DNA from: Oscillospiraceae bacterium | GTDB taxonomy: Bacteria > Bacillota > Clostridia > Oscillospirales > Ruminococcaceae | Length of the DNA stretch: 64,000 nt | Direction of reading: 5' to 3' | Assembly: GCA_009777725.1 (NCBI GenBank) | Contig: WRLG01000004.1 | Span: 1 to 64,000, forward strand | In this document: piece after piece, positions 25,361-34,233 of the stretch | Layout: the number at the start of each line of letters is the position of its first letter | How positions within the stretch are numbered: the stretch's first letter is position 1 | Translations under genes and position numbers: made by a program | Notes under the pieces: generated by a model | Database searches by the model: none | What the model saw: only the letters and a program-made list of their open reading frames with translations | What the model was told of the DNA's origin: nothing

Positions 25361-25875
25361 GGGCAACGGATTTTATCATTCCATGCTTTATTGCAATGGT
25401 CGCGGCGGCGGGGCTTATACGGAAGGAAGATGTATTTGCCGAATTTATTGAAGGGGCGAGGGACAGCTTGAAATCCGGCATAAGTGTGCTCCCCCCCTTG
25501 ATAGCGTTAATCACCGCTATAGGAATGTTTAAAGCGTCCGGCGCGTTAGACGTGTTAACGGGCGCGCTTTTACCTGTCGCCGCGCTTTTAGGCTTCCCCG
25601 GCGAATGTTTACCCCTTGCGCTGATTCGCCCGATTTCGGGGAGCGGCGCGCTGGCGGTTTTTGAAACGATTCTCACAGATGTATCCCCCGACAGCTTCGC
25701 AGGGCGGACGGCGAGCGTTATCTTAGGCTCAACCGAAACCACCTTTTATACGATTGCCGTATATTTCGGAGTGACTAAAATCAAGAAAACGCGCCAAGCC
25801 GTAGCCGCTTCATTAATATCCGATATTACAGGATTTATATTCAGCGCGCTTACAGTGCGGTTATTTTTTGGTTAA
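25357..25875 (+). CDS. spmB: Spore maturation protein B
   Basis: 172 residues, membrane protein with LIRPISGSGALAVFETIL and STETTFYTIAVYFG, both typical of SpmB. Coupled to spmA by an ATGA overlap. Direct evidence that the host makes endospores. Confidence 0.95.
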   Translation: MRATDFIIPCFIAMVAAAGLIRKEDVFAEFIEGARDSLKSGISVLPPLIALITAIGMFKASGALDVLTGALLPVAALLGFPGECLPLALIRPISGSGALAVFETILTDVSPDSFAGRTASVILGSTETTFYTIAVYFGVTKIKKTRQAVAASLISDITGFIFSALTVRLFFG

Positions 25876-25931
25876 AAGTTACATATTTAAACGAAAAAAA
25901 TATAAAATTGTAACAAATGTTAAATTATATA

Positions 25932-25960
25932 TTGACATTACGCTTAAAATTTGATATAAT
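25932..25960 (+). promoter_or_regulatory. Promoter of tRNA-Lys
   Basis: TTGACA (25932-25937), 17-nt spacer, TATAAT (25955-25960), 54 nt before the tRNA. Confidence 0.85.
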
Positions 25961-26013
25961 ACGATATGTTGATGTAATGGCAAAGCATTGTTTAATGCTG
26001 TTTAATCGGACAA

Positions 26014-26089
26014 GACCCATTAGCTCAGCCGGTAGAGCATTTGACTTTTAATCAAAGGGTCCTGCGTTCGAGTCGCAGATGGGTCACCA
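26014..26089 (+). tRNA. tRNA-Lys (anticodon TTT)
   Basis: A complete cloverleaf: acceptor GACCCAT/ATGGGTC, D-loop AGCTCAGCCGGTAGAGC, anticodon stem TTTGA/TCAAA with loop CTTTTAA (anticodon TTT at 26047-26049), T-loop GTTCGAGTC, encoded CCA at 26087-26089. Stands alone with its own promoter and terminator. Confidence 0.97.
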
Positions 26090-26116
26090 AGTAATTGCCG
26101 AGCAATTGCTGAGGAA

Positions 26117-26152
26117 AATAAATCCCCTTTTAAAAAGGGGATTTATTTTTTT
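26117..26152 (+). terminator. Terminator after tRNA-Lys
   Basis: AATAAATCCCC...GGGGATTTATT followed by TTTTTT; symmetric enough to serve asnB on the other strand too. Confidence 0.8.
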
Positions 26153-26179
26153 GTGATTTATAAAGTTAACCCTATGCTC

Positions 26180-28006
26180 TTATCCAAAATAAACATCATA
26201 CCAAACCAAAAACATAAAGACAGTCCAGATTTTTCGGCTGTTGTCTGTTTTTCCGGCTTTATGCAGGTCAATAAGCTTGACAAGCTCGGCGGTGTTAAAA
26301 AATTGCTCGGCGGTTTTTGATGTGAAGCAGTTTTTTACGATTCTGTAAGAGTCCTCCTCTTTAAGCCAAACTCTTATAGGGACAGGGAAGCCCAGCTTTT
26401 TCTTCCCCGCCGTCTCGGGCGGGCAGGCTCTTAACGCCGCTTGGCGCAGGGCGTACTTTGTCGTCCCTGCGGCTATTCTGTGCTTAACAGGGATTTTTTC
26501 GGCTAAAGCCATAACCTCTTTATCCAAAAACGGGACCCGAAGTTCAAGCGAATTCGCCATCGACATTTTATCGGCTTTCAGCAAAATATCCCCCGTCATC
26601 CATAAATGCAAATCAAGATACTGCATTTTTGTAACATCATCGCTGCCCTTAACCTGCGCGTAAAAGGGCTTTGTAATTTCGGTCGGGGGCGGGGCGGAGG
26701 TTTTATTTTTCAGTAAAGCCTTGCGCTCCTTTTCGGTGAAAATAAACGCGTTTCCTATAAACCTTTCCTCAATGTCCCTGCCTTTTCTGACTAAAAAGTT
26801 CACGCCTCGCCTTTGCGGCAATACAGCCGCCGCAGTGCCGACTGTTCTTTTGACAAAGCGCGGCAGTGAATTATAAGCACCGCCCGATAACGGCTCTCTG
26901 TACACGTTATAGCCGCCGAAAATTTCATCCGCACCCTCGCCGGACAAAACTACCTTAACATATTCGGCGGCTTTGTTGCAGACGAAATAAAGCGCGATAC
27001 AAGACGGGTCGGCAAGCGGTTCGTCCATGTGATACTGAACCTTCGGCAAAGCCGCCCAATACTCCTCCTTGGTGATTACTTTTGAGATATTTTCTTTTTT
27101 TATATAACCCGAAAACTCTTTTGCGTAGCCTATTTCATTATACCTTTCGTCCTCGCCGAACCCAACGGTGAAGGTCTTGTCAACGTCCGCTTCAGCGGCT
27201 ACATAGCTCGAATCCACGCCGCTCGATAAAAAGCTGCCGACCTCCACGTCCGCGACCTTATGAGCCTTAACAGAATTTTTAAAGGTATCCGAAATTCTAT
27301 CCGTCCATTCGTTTATGGACGGCTTGTTATCGGGCTCAAAGGAAATGCTCCGATAACGCTTGACGCTCATCTGACCATCTTGGTATATAAAATAATGAGA
27401 TGCCGGCAACTTATAAACATTCTTAAAAAATGTTTCCTCGGTCGGTGAATATTGAAAGGTCAGATAATTCTCCAAAGCGGCTTCGTTAAGCTCCTTTTTG
27501 AAGTCGGGGTGCGCTAAAAAGGACTTAATTTCAGAGCCGAATATAAAAGCCTTACCCATTTTAGCGTAATAAAACGGCTTAATGCCGAAGAAATCACGCG
27601 CGCCGAAAAGCTGTTTTTCATGAATATCCCATATTACAAACGCAAACATTCCCCGAAGCTTGTTAAGGATTGCCGCGCCGTATTCCTCATAGCCGTGCAA
27701 AACCGTTTCCGAATCGGTATTGGTTTTAAAATCATGACCCTTGCTTTGCAAATCGCTCCTTATTTCTTTATAGTTATAGATTTCACCGTTAAACATTAAA
27801 ACCTTTGTTTTATCCTCGTTATAAATCGGCTGGTCGCCTGATTCGGTGATGTCGATGATGCTCAGCCTGCGAAAGCCGAGAGCTATATCGCCGTCGGTAT
27901 GATAACCGTATGAATCGGGACCTCGGTGAATTATTTTATCCGCCATAGACTTTATGATTTTGTTTGAATCGTTTTTTACATCGGTAAACCCTACAAAGCC
28001 GCACAT
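26180..28006 (-). CDS. asnB: Asparagine synthetase (glutamine-hydrolysing)
   Basis: 608 residues from ATG 28006, which places Cys2 (MCGFVGF) as the N-terminal nucleophile of the glutaminase domain; the start five codons upstream would bury it. GGAGG lies 8 nt before. The synthetase half carries the pyrophosphate loop SSGVDSS (about residue 255) and VVLSGEGADE. Makes asparagine from aspartate, ATP and glutamine. It is a single gene with a structured leader of about 200 nt. Confidence 0.97.
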   Translation of the reverse strand: MCGFVGFTDVKNDSNKIIKSMADKIIHRGPDSYGYHTDGDIALGFRRLSIIDITESGDQPIYNEDKTKVLMFNGEIYNYKEIRSDLQSKGHDFKTNTDSETVLHGYEEYGAAILNKLRGMFAFVIWDIHEKQLFGARDFFGIKPFYYAKMGKAFIFGSEIKSFLAHPDFKKELNEAALENYLTFQYSPTEETFFKNVYKLPASHYFIYQDGQMSVKRYRSISFEPDNKPSINEWTDRISDTFKNSVKAHKVADVEVGSFLSSGVDSSYVAAEADVDKTFTVGFGEDERYNEIGYAKEFSGYIKKENISKVITKEEYWAALPKVQYHMDEPLADPSCIALYFVCNKAAEYVKVVLSGEGADEIFGGYNVYREPLSGGAYNSLPRFVKRTVGTAAAVLPQRRGVNFLVRKGRDIEERFIGNAFIFTEKERKALLKNKTSAPPPTEITKPFYAQVKGSDDVTKMQYLDLHLWMTGDILLKADKMSMANSLELRVPFLDKEVMALAEKIPVKHRIAAGTTKYALRQAALRACPPETAGKKKLGFPVPIRVWLKEEDSYRIVKNCFTSKTAEQFFNTAELVKLIDLHKAGKTDNSRKIWTVFMFLVWYDVYFG

Positions 28007-28021
28007 ATATAAAACCTCCAT

Positions 28022-28209
28022 ATATTAAAATATAAAAAAAGCGTTAATCAGACCGCTAACGCGCTTGCCTGACAAACGTCCCCAATAAAACCAACAACTC
28101 CACCAACACTGCCTTGCTTTTGCCTGCCGCGCTAACGCGTTAACGGTAAAGGCAAGGCGTTGATGAAGCAATAAAATAAAAATAAAAAGAAATTAATGAA
28201 AAAATCTAA
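28022..28209 (-). promoter_or_regulatory. asnB leader with attenuator-like structures
   Basis: The leader runs from about 28209 to the ribosome binding site. Near the gene, GCGTTA (28057-28062) and TAACGC (28041-28046) form a stem followed on the minus strand by TTTTTTTATATT, an intrinsic terminator upstream of the start codon. Farther up, GCCTTGC and GCAAGGC (28111-28117, 28152-28158) can pair, enclosing the palindrome TAACGCGTTA (28133-28142) that could compete for the terminator arm. No T-box sequence (GGGTGGTACCGCG) is present. Confidence 0.6.
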
Positions 28210-28214
28210 TGTAA

Positions 28215-28243
28215 ATTATACCGCTTTTTTAAAAGAATGTCAA
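28215..28243 (-). promoter_or_regulatory. asnB promoter
   Basis: Minus strand TTGACA (28238-28243), 17-nt spacer, TATAAT (28215-28220). Confidence 0.85.
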
Positions 28244-28293
28244 GGTTTTGTTTTGAATATAATGTTAATTTTTTGTTAACTGATTTAATTTTA

Positions 28294-28322
28294 TTGACAA
28301 AGCCCGCTGTTTATGATATTTT
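28294..28322 (+). promoter_or_regulatory. Possible queC promoter
   Basis: TTGACA (28294-28299), 17-nt spacer, TATTTT (28317-28322). The 90 nt between it and queC hold heptamer repeats. Confidence 0.5.
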
Positions 28323-28360
28323 ATTAATAAAATAAACAAAAGGAAGCGTATGGTTAAAAG

Positions 28361-28397
28361 CAATTGACAATGCACAATTGACAATTGATAATTGCAC
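28361..28397. repeat. Heptamer repeat array before queC
   Basis: Units GACAATT, GCACAATT, GACAATT, GATAATT in tandem, ending 17 nt before the queC start. Confidence 0.65.
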
Positions 28398-28413
28398 CGT
28401 ACCGGGAACGTGA

Positions 28414-29082
28414 ATGAAAGCATTGGTTCTTTTAAGCGGCGGCATTGACAGCACCACCTGCCTTTGCCTTGCCATAAAAAAATACGGCGCGGAAAATGTT
28501 ACCGCGCTGGGCGTTTCTTACGGGCAAAAGCACATCAAGGAAATCAACGCCGCAGAAGCCATTGCCGCGCACGGCGGGGTTACTCTGATTCATCTTGATT
28601 TGTCAGCAATGTTCCGTTATTCGGACAGTTCGCTCTTACAAAGCTCCGGCGCAGCCTTGCCTGCCGGGGAATATTCGGCGCAGTCAAAGGACGGCACGCC
28701 GCCGTCTACCTTTGTACCTTTCAGAAACGGGCTGTTTTTATCTGCGGCGGCAAGCATCGCCCTGTCATTGGATTGCGCCGCAATTTATTATGGCGCACAT
28801 TCAGATGATGCGGGCAATATTTACCCCGACTGCTCCGCGGCGTTTAACACAGCGATGAACGCCGCCGTTTATGAGGGCAGCGGTCGCAAGGTTTCAATCG
28901 AAGCCCCTTTTATAGGCTTGACAAAAGCCGATGTTGTTAAAATCGGTCTTGAACTTAACGCCCCCTATCACTTGACATGGAGTTGTTACGAGGGAAAAGA
29001 AAAGCCCTGTGGCATTTGCGGCACTTGCATTGACAGGGATAGGGCGTTTAAAGCGAATGGGGTTATGACAATTGACAATTGA
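28414..29082 (+). CDS. queC: 7-cyano-7-deazaguanine synthase
   Basis: 222 residues. LLSGGIDSTT (about 6-15) is the ATP pyrophosphatase loop; four Cys near the C-terminus (CYEGKEKPCGICGTC) bind zinc. Converts 7-carboxy-7-deazaguanine to preQ0 for queuosine synthesis. Neither queD, queE nor queF lies in the window. The ribosome binding site is weak (GGGAACG). The last residues (MTIDN) are encoded by the start of the downstream heptamer array. Confidence 0.95.
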   Translation: MKALVLLSGGIDSTTCLCLAIKKYGAENVTALGVSYGQKHIKEINAAEAIAAHGGVTLIHLDLSAMFRYSDSSLLQSSGAALPAGEYSAQSKDGTPPSTFVPFRNGLFLSAAASIALSLDCAAIYYGAHSDDAGNIYPDCSAAFNTAMNAAVYEGSGRKVSIEAPFIGLTKADVVKIGLELNAPYHLTWSCYEGKEKPCGICGTCIDRDRAFKANGVMTIDN

Positions 29083-29101
29083 TAATTGATAATTGACAAT
29101 T
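29065..29101. repeat. Heptamer repeat array at the queC 3' end
   Basis: Tandem GACAATT/GATAATT units overlapping the last queC codons and stop. Confidence 0.65.
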
Positions 29102-29127
29102 ATTTTCAAAAAAATCTTAACAAACAC

Positions 29128-29156
29128 TTGACAAAGCTGTTTAGCGTTGCTATAAT
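29128..29156 (+). promoter_or_regulatory. Promoter of the GPP34-like gene
   Basis: TTGACA (29128-29133), 17-nt spacer, TATAAT (29151-29156). Confidence 0.85.
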
Positions 29157-29213
29157 ATATATTGTAAGTAATAAGTAGTAAGTAATAAGTAACAAAAAAT
29201 GGAGGTTCATAAA

Positions 29214-29894
29214 ATGAAGCAACTATCTTATATGCAGGAATTTTTCTTATGCGCGGTTAATAAAAAGGGGAAGATTCCGTCTTCAAGGGCTGGGTATATC
29301 AGTGCCTGCTTGATTGCGGGCGGCATGGCGGAGCTTCTCAACTGCGGCTCTATTGTCCGCAATGAAAAGGATAAGCTTACGGCAGAAAAGCCTTTGGCTG
29401 ATAATCTGCCTTACTTAAAGCCGCTTTATGAAAAAATAGCCGCTTTGAAAAAGCCTAAGAGCGCGAAAGGCATTGCGGAAATGTTCATAGCCGGATTCAG
29501 CCGAAAGCCGCTTGATGAATTATGCTTGGCTTTCGGGCTTTCATTGAGCGAGGCAGGGTATGCCGATGCGTTGACCAAACAGGGGCGGAAAAAGGTAAAG
29601 ATAAAGTACGCGCCGAAGGAGGAAGCCGTCAAAAGGGTTATTGAAAAGGTACGCGCCGAGGTTCTGGAAGAAGGGGAAATGACCGCCGAAACGCTTTGCT
29701 TGACCGCCATGCTGGACAAATGCGGAATAGTACGCAATTATTTCAGCAAGGTTGAAGCAAAGGATTTGAAAAAGCGCGTTAAGGAAGCGCGGGAAAGCGA
29801 GCTATATGCTTCGGTAAAGGAAATATGCGATTCTGTTGATGCTATGTATGCGGCGATTATTGTTGTGATGGCTGCCGGAGCTACCAGCCGTTAA
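29214..29894 (+). CDS. GPP34 (GOLPH3)-like protein
   Basis: 226 residues from ATG 29214, with GGAGG 8 nt upstream; the ATG at 29199 lies before that site and is rejected. Helical protein with LSYMQEFFLCAVNKKGKIPS and a following hydrophobic helix, the pattern of bacterial GPP34 domains, which in eukaryotes bind phosphoinositides. Bacterial function is not known. The next gene, a MerR-type regulator, follows 9 nt later. Confidence 0.65.
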   Translation: MKQLSYMQEFFLCAVNKKGKIPSSRAGYISACLIAGGMAELLNCGSIVRNEKDKLTAEKPLADNLPYLKPLYEKIAALKKPKSAKGIAEMFIAGFSRKPLDELCLAFGLSLSEAGYADALTKQGRKKVKIKYAPKEEAVKRVIEKVRAEVLEEGEMTAETLCLTAMLDKCGIVRNYFSKVEAKDLKKRVKEARESELYASVKEICDSVDAMYAAIIVVMAAGATSR

Positions 29895-29903
29895 GGAGTG
29901 TAT

Positions 29904-30176
29904 ATGTCCAGACAAAGAAGCATAGAGGTTATAGAGCAATCGGAATATGTGACAATCGGCGAATTGGTAAGACTAACCGCTTCTCGGTACAGTACGTTAA
30001 AGTATTATACCGAGGAGGGGTTGCTTGCATTTACGCAAGCCGAAGAAAACCTGACCCGAAGATATAAAAGAGCGGAAACTGTTGAAAGAATCGCCTTGAT
30101 TAAAAGCTTGAAGGAGGGCGGGGCTTCAATTCCGCAAATTAAAGGAATACTATTTAACAATGAGCCTAAGAGCTAA
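29904..30176 (+). CDS. MerR-type transcriptional regulator, DNA-binding domain only
   Basis: 90 residues from ATG 29904 with AAGGAG 5 nt upstream. The winged helix (YVTIGELVRLTASRYSTLKYYTEEGLLAF) and the second helix-turn segment (ALIKSLKEGGASIPQIKGIL) are present, but there is no effector domain. Likely regulates its own operon with the GPP34-like gene. Confidence 0.8.
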   Translation: MSRQRSIEVIEQSEYVTIGELVRLTASRYSTLKYYTEEGLLAFTQAEENLTRRYKRAETVERIALIKSLKEGGASIPQIKGILFNNEPKS

Positions 30177-30191
30177 TTATCTGTAATTTCA

Positions 30192-30220
30192 TTGACAAAA
30201 CGATTAATCCATGCTATAAT
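30192..30220 (+). promoter_or_regulatory. Promoter of the 101-residue membrane protein gene
   Basis: TTGACA (30192-30197), 17-nt spacer, TATAAT (30215-30220). Confidence 0.85.
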
Positions 30221-30264
30221 AATAAAAGTCCAACTTTTATACCATAAAAAGGAGCACAACAAGC

Positions 30265-30570
30265 ATGGCTGAAATGGGAACCACTTACACGGTTATGATT
30301 TTCGCGCTTTTTTTAAGCGTTGTTTTGGATGCGTTTAACGCATTCAGAGTTTTTGCTATGAAAAAAATCAGCATAAAGGAATATTGCACAGTCGGGCTGA
30401 GGTGGTTTAGAATTGCTTTCAACGGCGGAATCGGCGTGTTTTTGCTTTATACGGGCGTGATGGCAACCTTATCGTTTGGGGCGGCGGCAGTTCATTTCAT
30501 AGTAGGCGGCTTGCTTTTGGCAGATTGCATTTTCGGAATCGCCGTTAAGAAAAAATACGGCAGGAAATGA
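30265..30570 (+). CDS. Small membrane protein, unknown
   Basis: 101 residues with three predicted membrane helices (about 7-30, 48-68, 70-92) and a basic C-terminus (KKKYGRK). AAAGGAG precedes the ATG. Followed by a cytosolic helical protein gene 31 nt later. No family recognised. Confidence 0.75.
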   Translation: MAEMGTTYTVMIFALFLSVVLDAFNAFRVFAMKKISIKEYCTVGLRWFRIAFNGGIGVFLLYTGVMATLSFGAAAVHFIVGGLLLADCIFGIAVKKKYGRK

Positions 30571-30601
30571 CAGTTAATTGTAAAAGGGAAAGTCAAATAA
30601 T

Positions 30602-31234
30602 ATGTTTTTTAAAGATAAAAAATCTCCTTTCTCCGCTTCGGCGGCGGTTTTGGGGGAAAAGGGGTTTTGCGCGGACTACTTGGACGCTCTTAACGCGGAC
30701 ATATCATGCGTTAAAAAAGCTAAGGAGCTTGAAAAGGGGAAGAGCTATCTGTGCAATGCGCTGGTTATCATGGGCAGGCTGACCGAGGCTTACGAGGTTT
30801 TTCAAGGAATCAACCTTAAAAGGCTTGACAAAGGGCTTGCTCCTAATTTAACGCATCATGTGATTTTTTCGCTTTTTGCACGGGATAAGCTCAGCGAAGC
30901 CGATAACATCTACAGGGAGCAGAATGAAATCGTCCTCTCCGAGCATACAGACGGTATGAGGAGAACGCTTGCCATACACGAATATATAAACGGCAGATAC
31001 GAAAATGCCGTAACGGTGCTTGCAAAGCTCTTGGGCGGCGAGGTTCGGTTTTTGGATATATGCTTGATTAAGTCAATGCTTCGGCTTGATATGTATGAGC
31101 GCGCTTCGGAACTTTCGGGCGGTCTTGCCAAATATAAGGGGCTTTCGGAATTGGGCGATGAAGCTCTGCGGCTTGAAGCTCAAATATCCGAGGGCTTTAA
31201 CACGAATCGACTTAAAAAAAGAAAAAAGCAGTAG
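30602..31234 (+). CDS. Tetratricopeptide-like helical protein, unknown
   Basis: 210 residues, entirely helical, with TPR-like pairs (AYEVFQGINLKRL; EADNIYREQNEIV; YERASELSGGLAKY) and a basic tail (RLKKRKKQ). No signal peptide. Probably co-transcribed with the membrane protein gene upstream; function not known. Confidence 0.75.
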   Translation: MFFKDKKSPFSASAAVLGEKGFCADYLDALNADISCVKKAKELEKGKSYLCNALVIMGRLTEAYEVFQGINLKRLDKGLAPNLTHHVIFSLFARDKLSEADNIYREQNEIVLSEHTDGMRRTLAIHEYINGRYENAVTVLAKLLGGEVRFLDICLIKSMLRLDMYERASELSGGLAKYKGLSELGDEALRLEAQISEGFNTNRLKKRKKQ

Positions 31235-31275
31235 TGTATATTGTGTGTCTAATTTGTAAAAAAAAATCTGCACCG

Positions 31276-31304
31276 TTGCAAAAACTGTGTAAGTAGTATA
31301 TAAT
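31276..31304 (+). promoter_or_regulatory. Promoter of the EF-G-like gene
   Basis: TTGCAA (31276-31281), 17-nt spacer, TATAAT (31299-31304). Confidence 0.65.
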
Positions 31305-31409
31305 GTTAAATGTGTAAAAATATATTCTTGTATATGGCAGACCCCATGAATAGGGGCTTTCGATGAATAAGCAGTGCATATATGCAGGAAATGATTGGAG
31401 AGTATTCGT

Positions 31410-33473
31410 ATGAAGCAATACGGGATAAAGGATATTAAAAATATCGCTCTGGCAGGTCACGCGGGGGCGGGTAAAACTTCGCTTGCCGAGGCACTCATTT
31501 TTAAAGCAGGCGCATCGGACAGATTGGGTAAAATCGCCGATGGCAACACCATCTGCGACTTTGATTCGGAAGAAATAAAAAGAAAAGCAACTCTTAACCT
31601 ATCCCTTGCGGCATTTGAATACAGCGGTAAAAAGATAAATTTGCTGGACGCGCCCGGTCTTTTTGATTTTGCGGGGGGAATGTATGAAGCGGTGGCGGCG
31701 GCTGATACCGTTATGATTGCCGTTTCGTCCAAATCGGGTGTTCAGGTCGGGACGGAAAAGGCGTTTGAGTTGGCTAAAGAACTTAAAAAGCCGACCGCGT
31801 TCGCCGTTACTAAGCTGGACGAGCAGGAAGCCGACTTCTACGGCGTATTGGAACGCCTTAAAGAAACTTTCGGAAATTCGGTATGTCCGCTCATCGTACC
31901 CGTAGTAAAGGACAGAAAGGTTGTCTCCTACGTAAATCTTCTTGAAATGAAAGCGTACTCCTACGATGCCAAGGGCAATGCCAAGGAAACCGAAATGCCG
32001 GACGGCGAGCTTGCGGATAAATCCGGCGTTGACGTGGAATATCTCATTGCCGCCATGTCCGAAGCCGTAGCCGAAACGGACGAGGTCTTGATGGATAAAT
32101 TCTTCGCCGGAGAAGCTTTTACGCAGGACGAGCTGATTGACGGCATACAAATGGGTATGACGCAGGGGATTATTACGCCTGTAGCTTGTTGTTCCTCCTT
32201 TAATCTGTCGGGGATTGACCTCTTCTTAAAGAATATGCTCTTCCTCCCGTCGGCGGACAGTAACCCCGCCGAAACCGAGGGCGGAGAGGTTGCTTACGAT
32301 GAAAAGGCTTCTGTTTCGGCATTTGTGTTCAAAACCGTTGCCGACCCGTTTGTGGGCAGAATGTCGTTTATCAAGGTAGTGGGCGGAAGCCTTAAACCGA
32401 ACTCCGAATATATTAACGCCAATACGGGAAATCCCGAAAAAATAGGCAAAATCTTTACCTTGTGCGGCAAAAAGCAGCTTGATGTTACCGCCGCTTCCGC
32501 AGGTGACATTGTAGTCGCCGTTAAGATTGATGCCAATACCTCGGACTCAATCTGTCAAGCGGGAAAAACCAAAATATTCAAGCCCGTCAAATTCCCGCGC
32601 CCCTGCTACGGCATGGCGGTAGCCGCTAAGGCGCAGGGCGATGAAAGCAAAATCAGCACGGGTATGCAAAGGCTTTGCGAAGAGGATAAGACACTTTCCT
32701 TCGGCATGAATTCCGTGACGAAAGAGCAGATTTTGAAAGGTCTGGGCGAACAGCATCTGGAAGTCGCCGTGGCTAAGCTCAAAACCAAATTCGGCGCGGA
32801 TGTCAGCCTGTCAATTCCGAAAATCGCTTACCGCGAAACCATACGCAGGAAAATTGAGGGTGTTCACGGAAAGCATAAAAAGCAAACGGGCGGAAGCGGG
32901 CAGTACGGGCACGTTGTGATGAATTTTGAGCCCTGTGATTCGGAAACGCTTGTATTTGAAGAAAAGGTATTCGGCGGAAGCGTCCCCCGTAACTTCTTCC
33001 CCGCCGTTGAAAAGGGCTTGTTGGACAGCATGAAGAAGGGTGTTCTCGCGGGTTGCCCCGTTACGGGATTGAAAGCAACCTTGACGGATGGCTCATACCA
33101 TGCCGTGGACAGTTCCGAAATAGCCTTTAAGCTTGCCGCCGGAATCGCCTACAGAGAGGGCTTGAAAAAAGCCGACCCCGCTATATTAGAGCCGATAGGA
33201 AAGCTTTTTGTTACCACCTCCGACTCTCATACGGGCGATATTATGGGCGACCTTAATAAACGCCGCGGGCGTGTCCTCGGGATGAATGCCGTGAGGGCTG
33301 GGTATACCGAAATTGAGGCGGAAGTGCCGATGCGCGAAATGCAGAGCTTCACGATGAATCTCCGTCAAATCACAAGGGGCAGGGGAAGCTTTGTTCTGGA
33401 TGAGCTTCGTTATGAGCAGCTCCCGCATAATCTGGTGGCTGAGGTTGTGGCGAGCATCGGAGAATCAGAATAA
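31410..33473 (+). CDS. EF-G-like GTPase (EF-G paralogue)
   Basis: 687 residues from ATG 31410 (GGAGAG upstream). All EF-G domains are recognisable, but the G motifs differ from fusA at 2812: G1 GHAGAGKTS, G3 DAPGLFDF and G4 TKLD. The catalytic His of canonical G3 (DTPGH) is Leu. This is the mark of the EF-G-like family found beside true EF-G in many Firmicutes, whose role (ribosome rescue, recycling or regulation) is not settled. Starts a plus-strand run that leads to mgtE and yajC. Confidence 0.9.
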   Translation: MKQYGIKDIKNIALAGHAGAGKTSLAEALIFKAGASDRLGKIADGNTICDFDSEEIKRKATLNLSLAAFEYSGKKINLLDAPGLFDFAGGMYEAVAAADTVMIAVSSKSGVQVGTEKAFELAKELKKPTAFAVTKLDEQEADFYGVLERLKETFGNSVCPLIVPVVKDRKVVSYVNLLEMKAYSYDAKGNAKETEMPDGELADKSGVDVEYLIAAMSEAVAETDEVLMDKFFAGEAFTQDELIDGIQMGMTQGIITPVACCSSFNLSGIDLFLKNMLFLPSADSNPAETEGGEVAYDEKASVSAFVFKTVADPFVGRMSFIKVVGGSLKPNSEYINANTGNPEKIGKIFTLCGKKQLDVTAASAGDIVVAVKIDANTSDSICQAGKTKIFKPVKFPRPCYGMAVAAKAQGDESKISTGMQRLCEEDKTLSFGMNSVTKEQILKGLGEQHLEVAVAKLKTKFGADVSLSIPKIAYRETIRRKIEGVHGKHKKQTGGSGQYGHVVMNFEPCDSETLVFEEKVFGGSVPRNFFPAVEKGLLDSMKKGVLAGCPVTGLKATLTDGSYHAVDSSEIAFKLAAGIAYREGLKKADPAILEPIGKLFVTTSDSHTGDIMGDLNKRRGRVLGMNAVRAGYTEIEAEVPMREMQSFTMNLRQITRGRGSFVLDELRYEQLPHNLVAEVVASIGESE

Positions 33474-33492
33474 CGGAGGAGTACAAACCGCT

Positions 33493-34230
33493 ATGAAAAA
33501 GATATTACTGTTCATTCTTACGGTCGGGATGGCTTTGGGCGGGCTCTCGGCGACAGCAGTTGCCGCGTTTGCCCCTTCAAGCGCGCCTACCTATGCTTTT
33601 GACACCAACGCGGGGCTTCACAACTGGGAGCTTTACGGCTCATTTGAGCAAGCGGGAGTCAGCCTTAGTATAACCCCTGCGGTAATGGAATCGGGGCGGG
33701 GCTCGCTTGCGGTTTCACAGCGAATCCTTAACACCGTAACCGAAAATCCCATCGGAGGCGTGTATATCACCGCCGAATCACTGGGGCTTGCAAATTTTTC
33801 GGGCTGTTCCATGCAGCTTTCATACCTTTACGGCGACAATCCCGGGAATATTACAAACTTCAGCGTTTTTTCGGACGGCATCGTTTGGATTAAAATAGAA
33901 GCACCCCCGGCGCAGTCAGCCAATCAATGGTCCGAGGTAACGGTGGTTGTGCCGGATACTGCGGTGAACAAAAGGTTTGGGTTTACCATCCCTACCTTTG
34001 AAGCCTATGACGGCGTTTCTATGTATATTGACAATGTTATCATATTTGATAAGGACGGCAATGCCATTGCCAATATAGGCGACTATCAAGCCGCCGTAAC
34101 AGGTCCTACTGCCAGAGTAGCCGGCAGGGGCGCGATGTTTATGCTTTACTTTATGCTTACCTTGTTTATTATTTTAATTGCGGGGTGCGTAGCTTATTTG
34201 GCATGGAAATATATTAAAAGGTATAGGTAG
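33493..34230 (+). CDS. Secreted or membrane protein with beta-sandwich domain
   Basis: 245 residues from ATG 33493 (MKKILLFILTVGM); GGAGGAG lies 11 nt before. Signal peptide (about 1-25), a jelly-roll-like domain resembling carbohydrate-binding modules (FDTNAGLHNWELYG ... YIDNVIIFD, about 35-200), then a C-terminal membrane helix (about 215-238) and a basic end. The gene starts 19 nt after the EF-G-like gene stop. Confidence 0.75.
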   Translation: MKKILLFILTVGMALGGLSATAVAAFAPSSAPTYAFDTNAGLHNWELYGSFEQAGVSLSITPAVMESGRGSLAVSQRILNTVTENPIGGVYITAESLGLANFSGCSMQLSYLYGDNPGNITNFSVFSDGIVWIKIEAPPAQSANQWSEVTVVVPDTAVNKRFGFTIPTFEAYDGVSMYIDNVIIFDKDGNAIANIGDYQAAVTGPTARVAGRGAMFMLYFMLTLFIILIAGCVAYLAWKYIKRYR

Positions 34231-34233
34231 CTT

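Noticed and set aside
28022-28209. T-box riboswitch for asnB
   Set aside because: The conserved T-box segment and specifier loop features are not found in the leader; another kind of attenuation is more likely.
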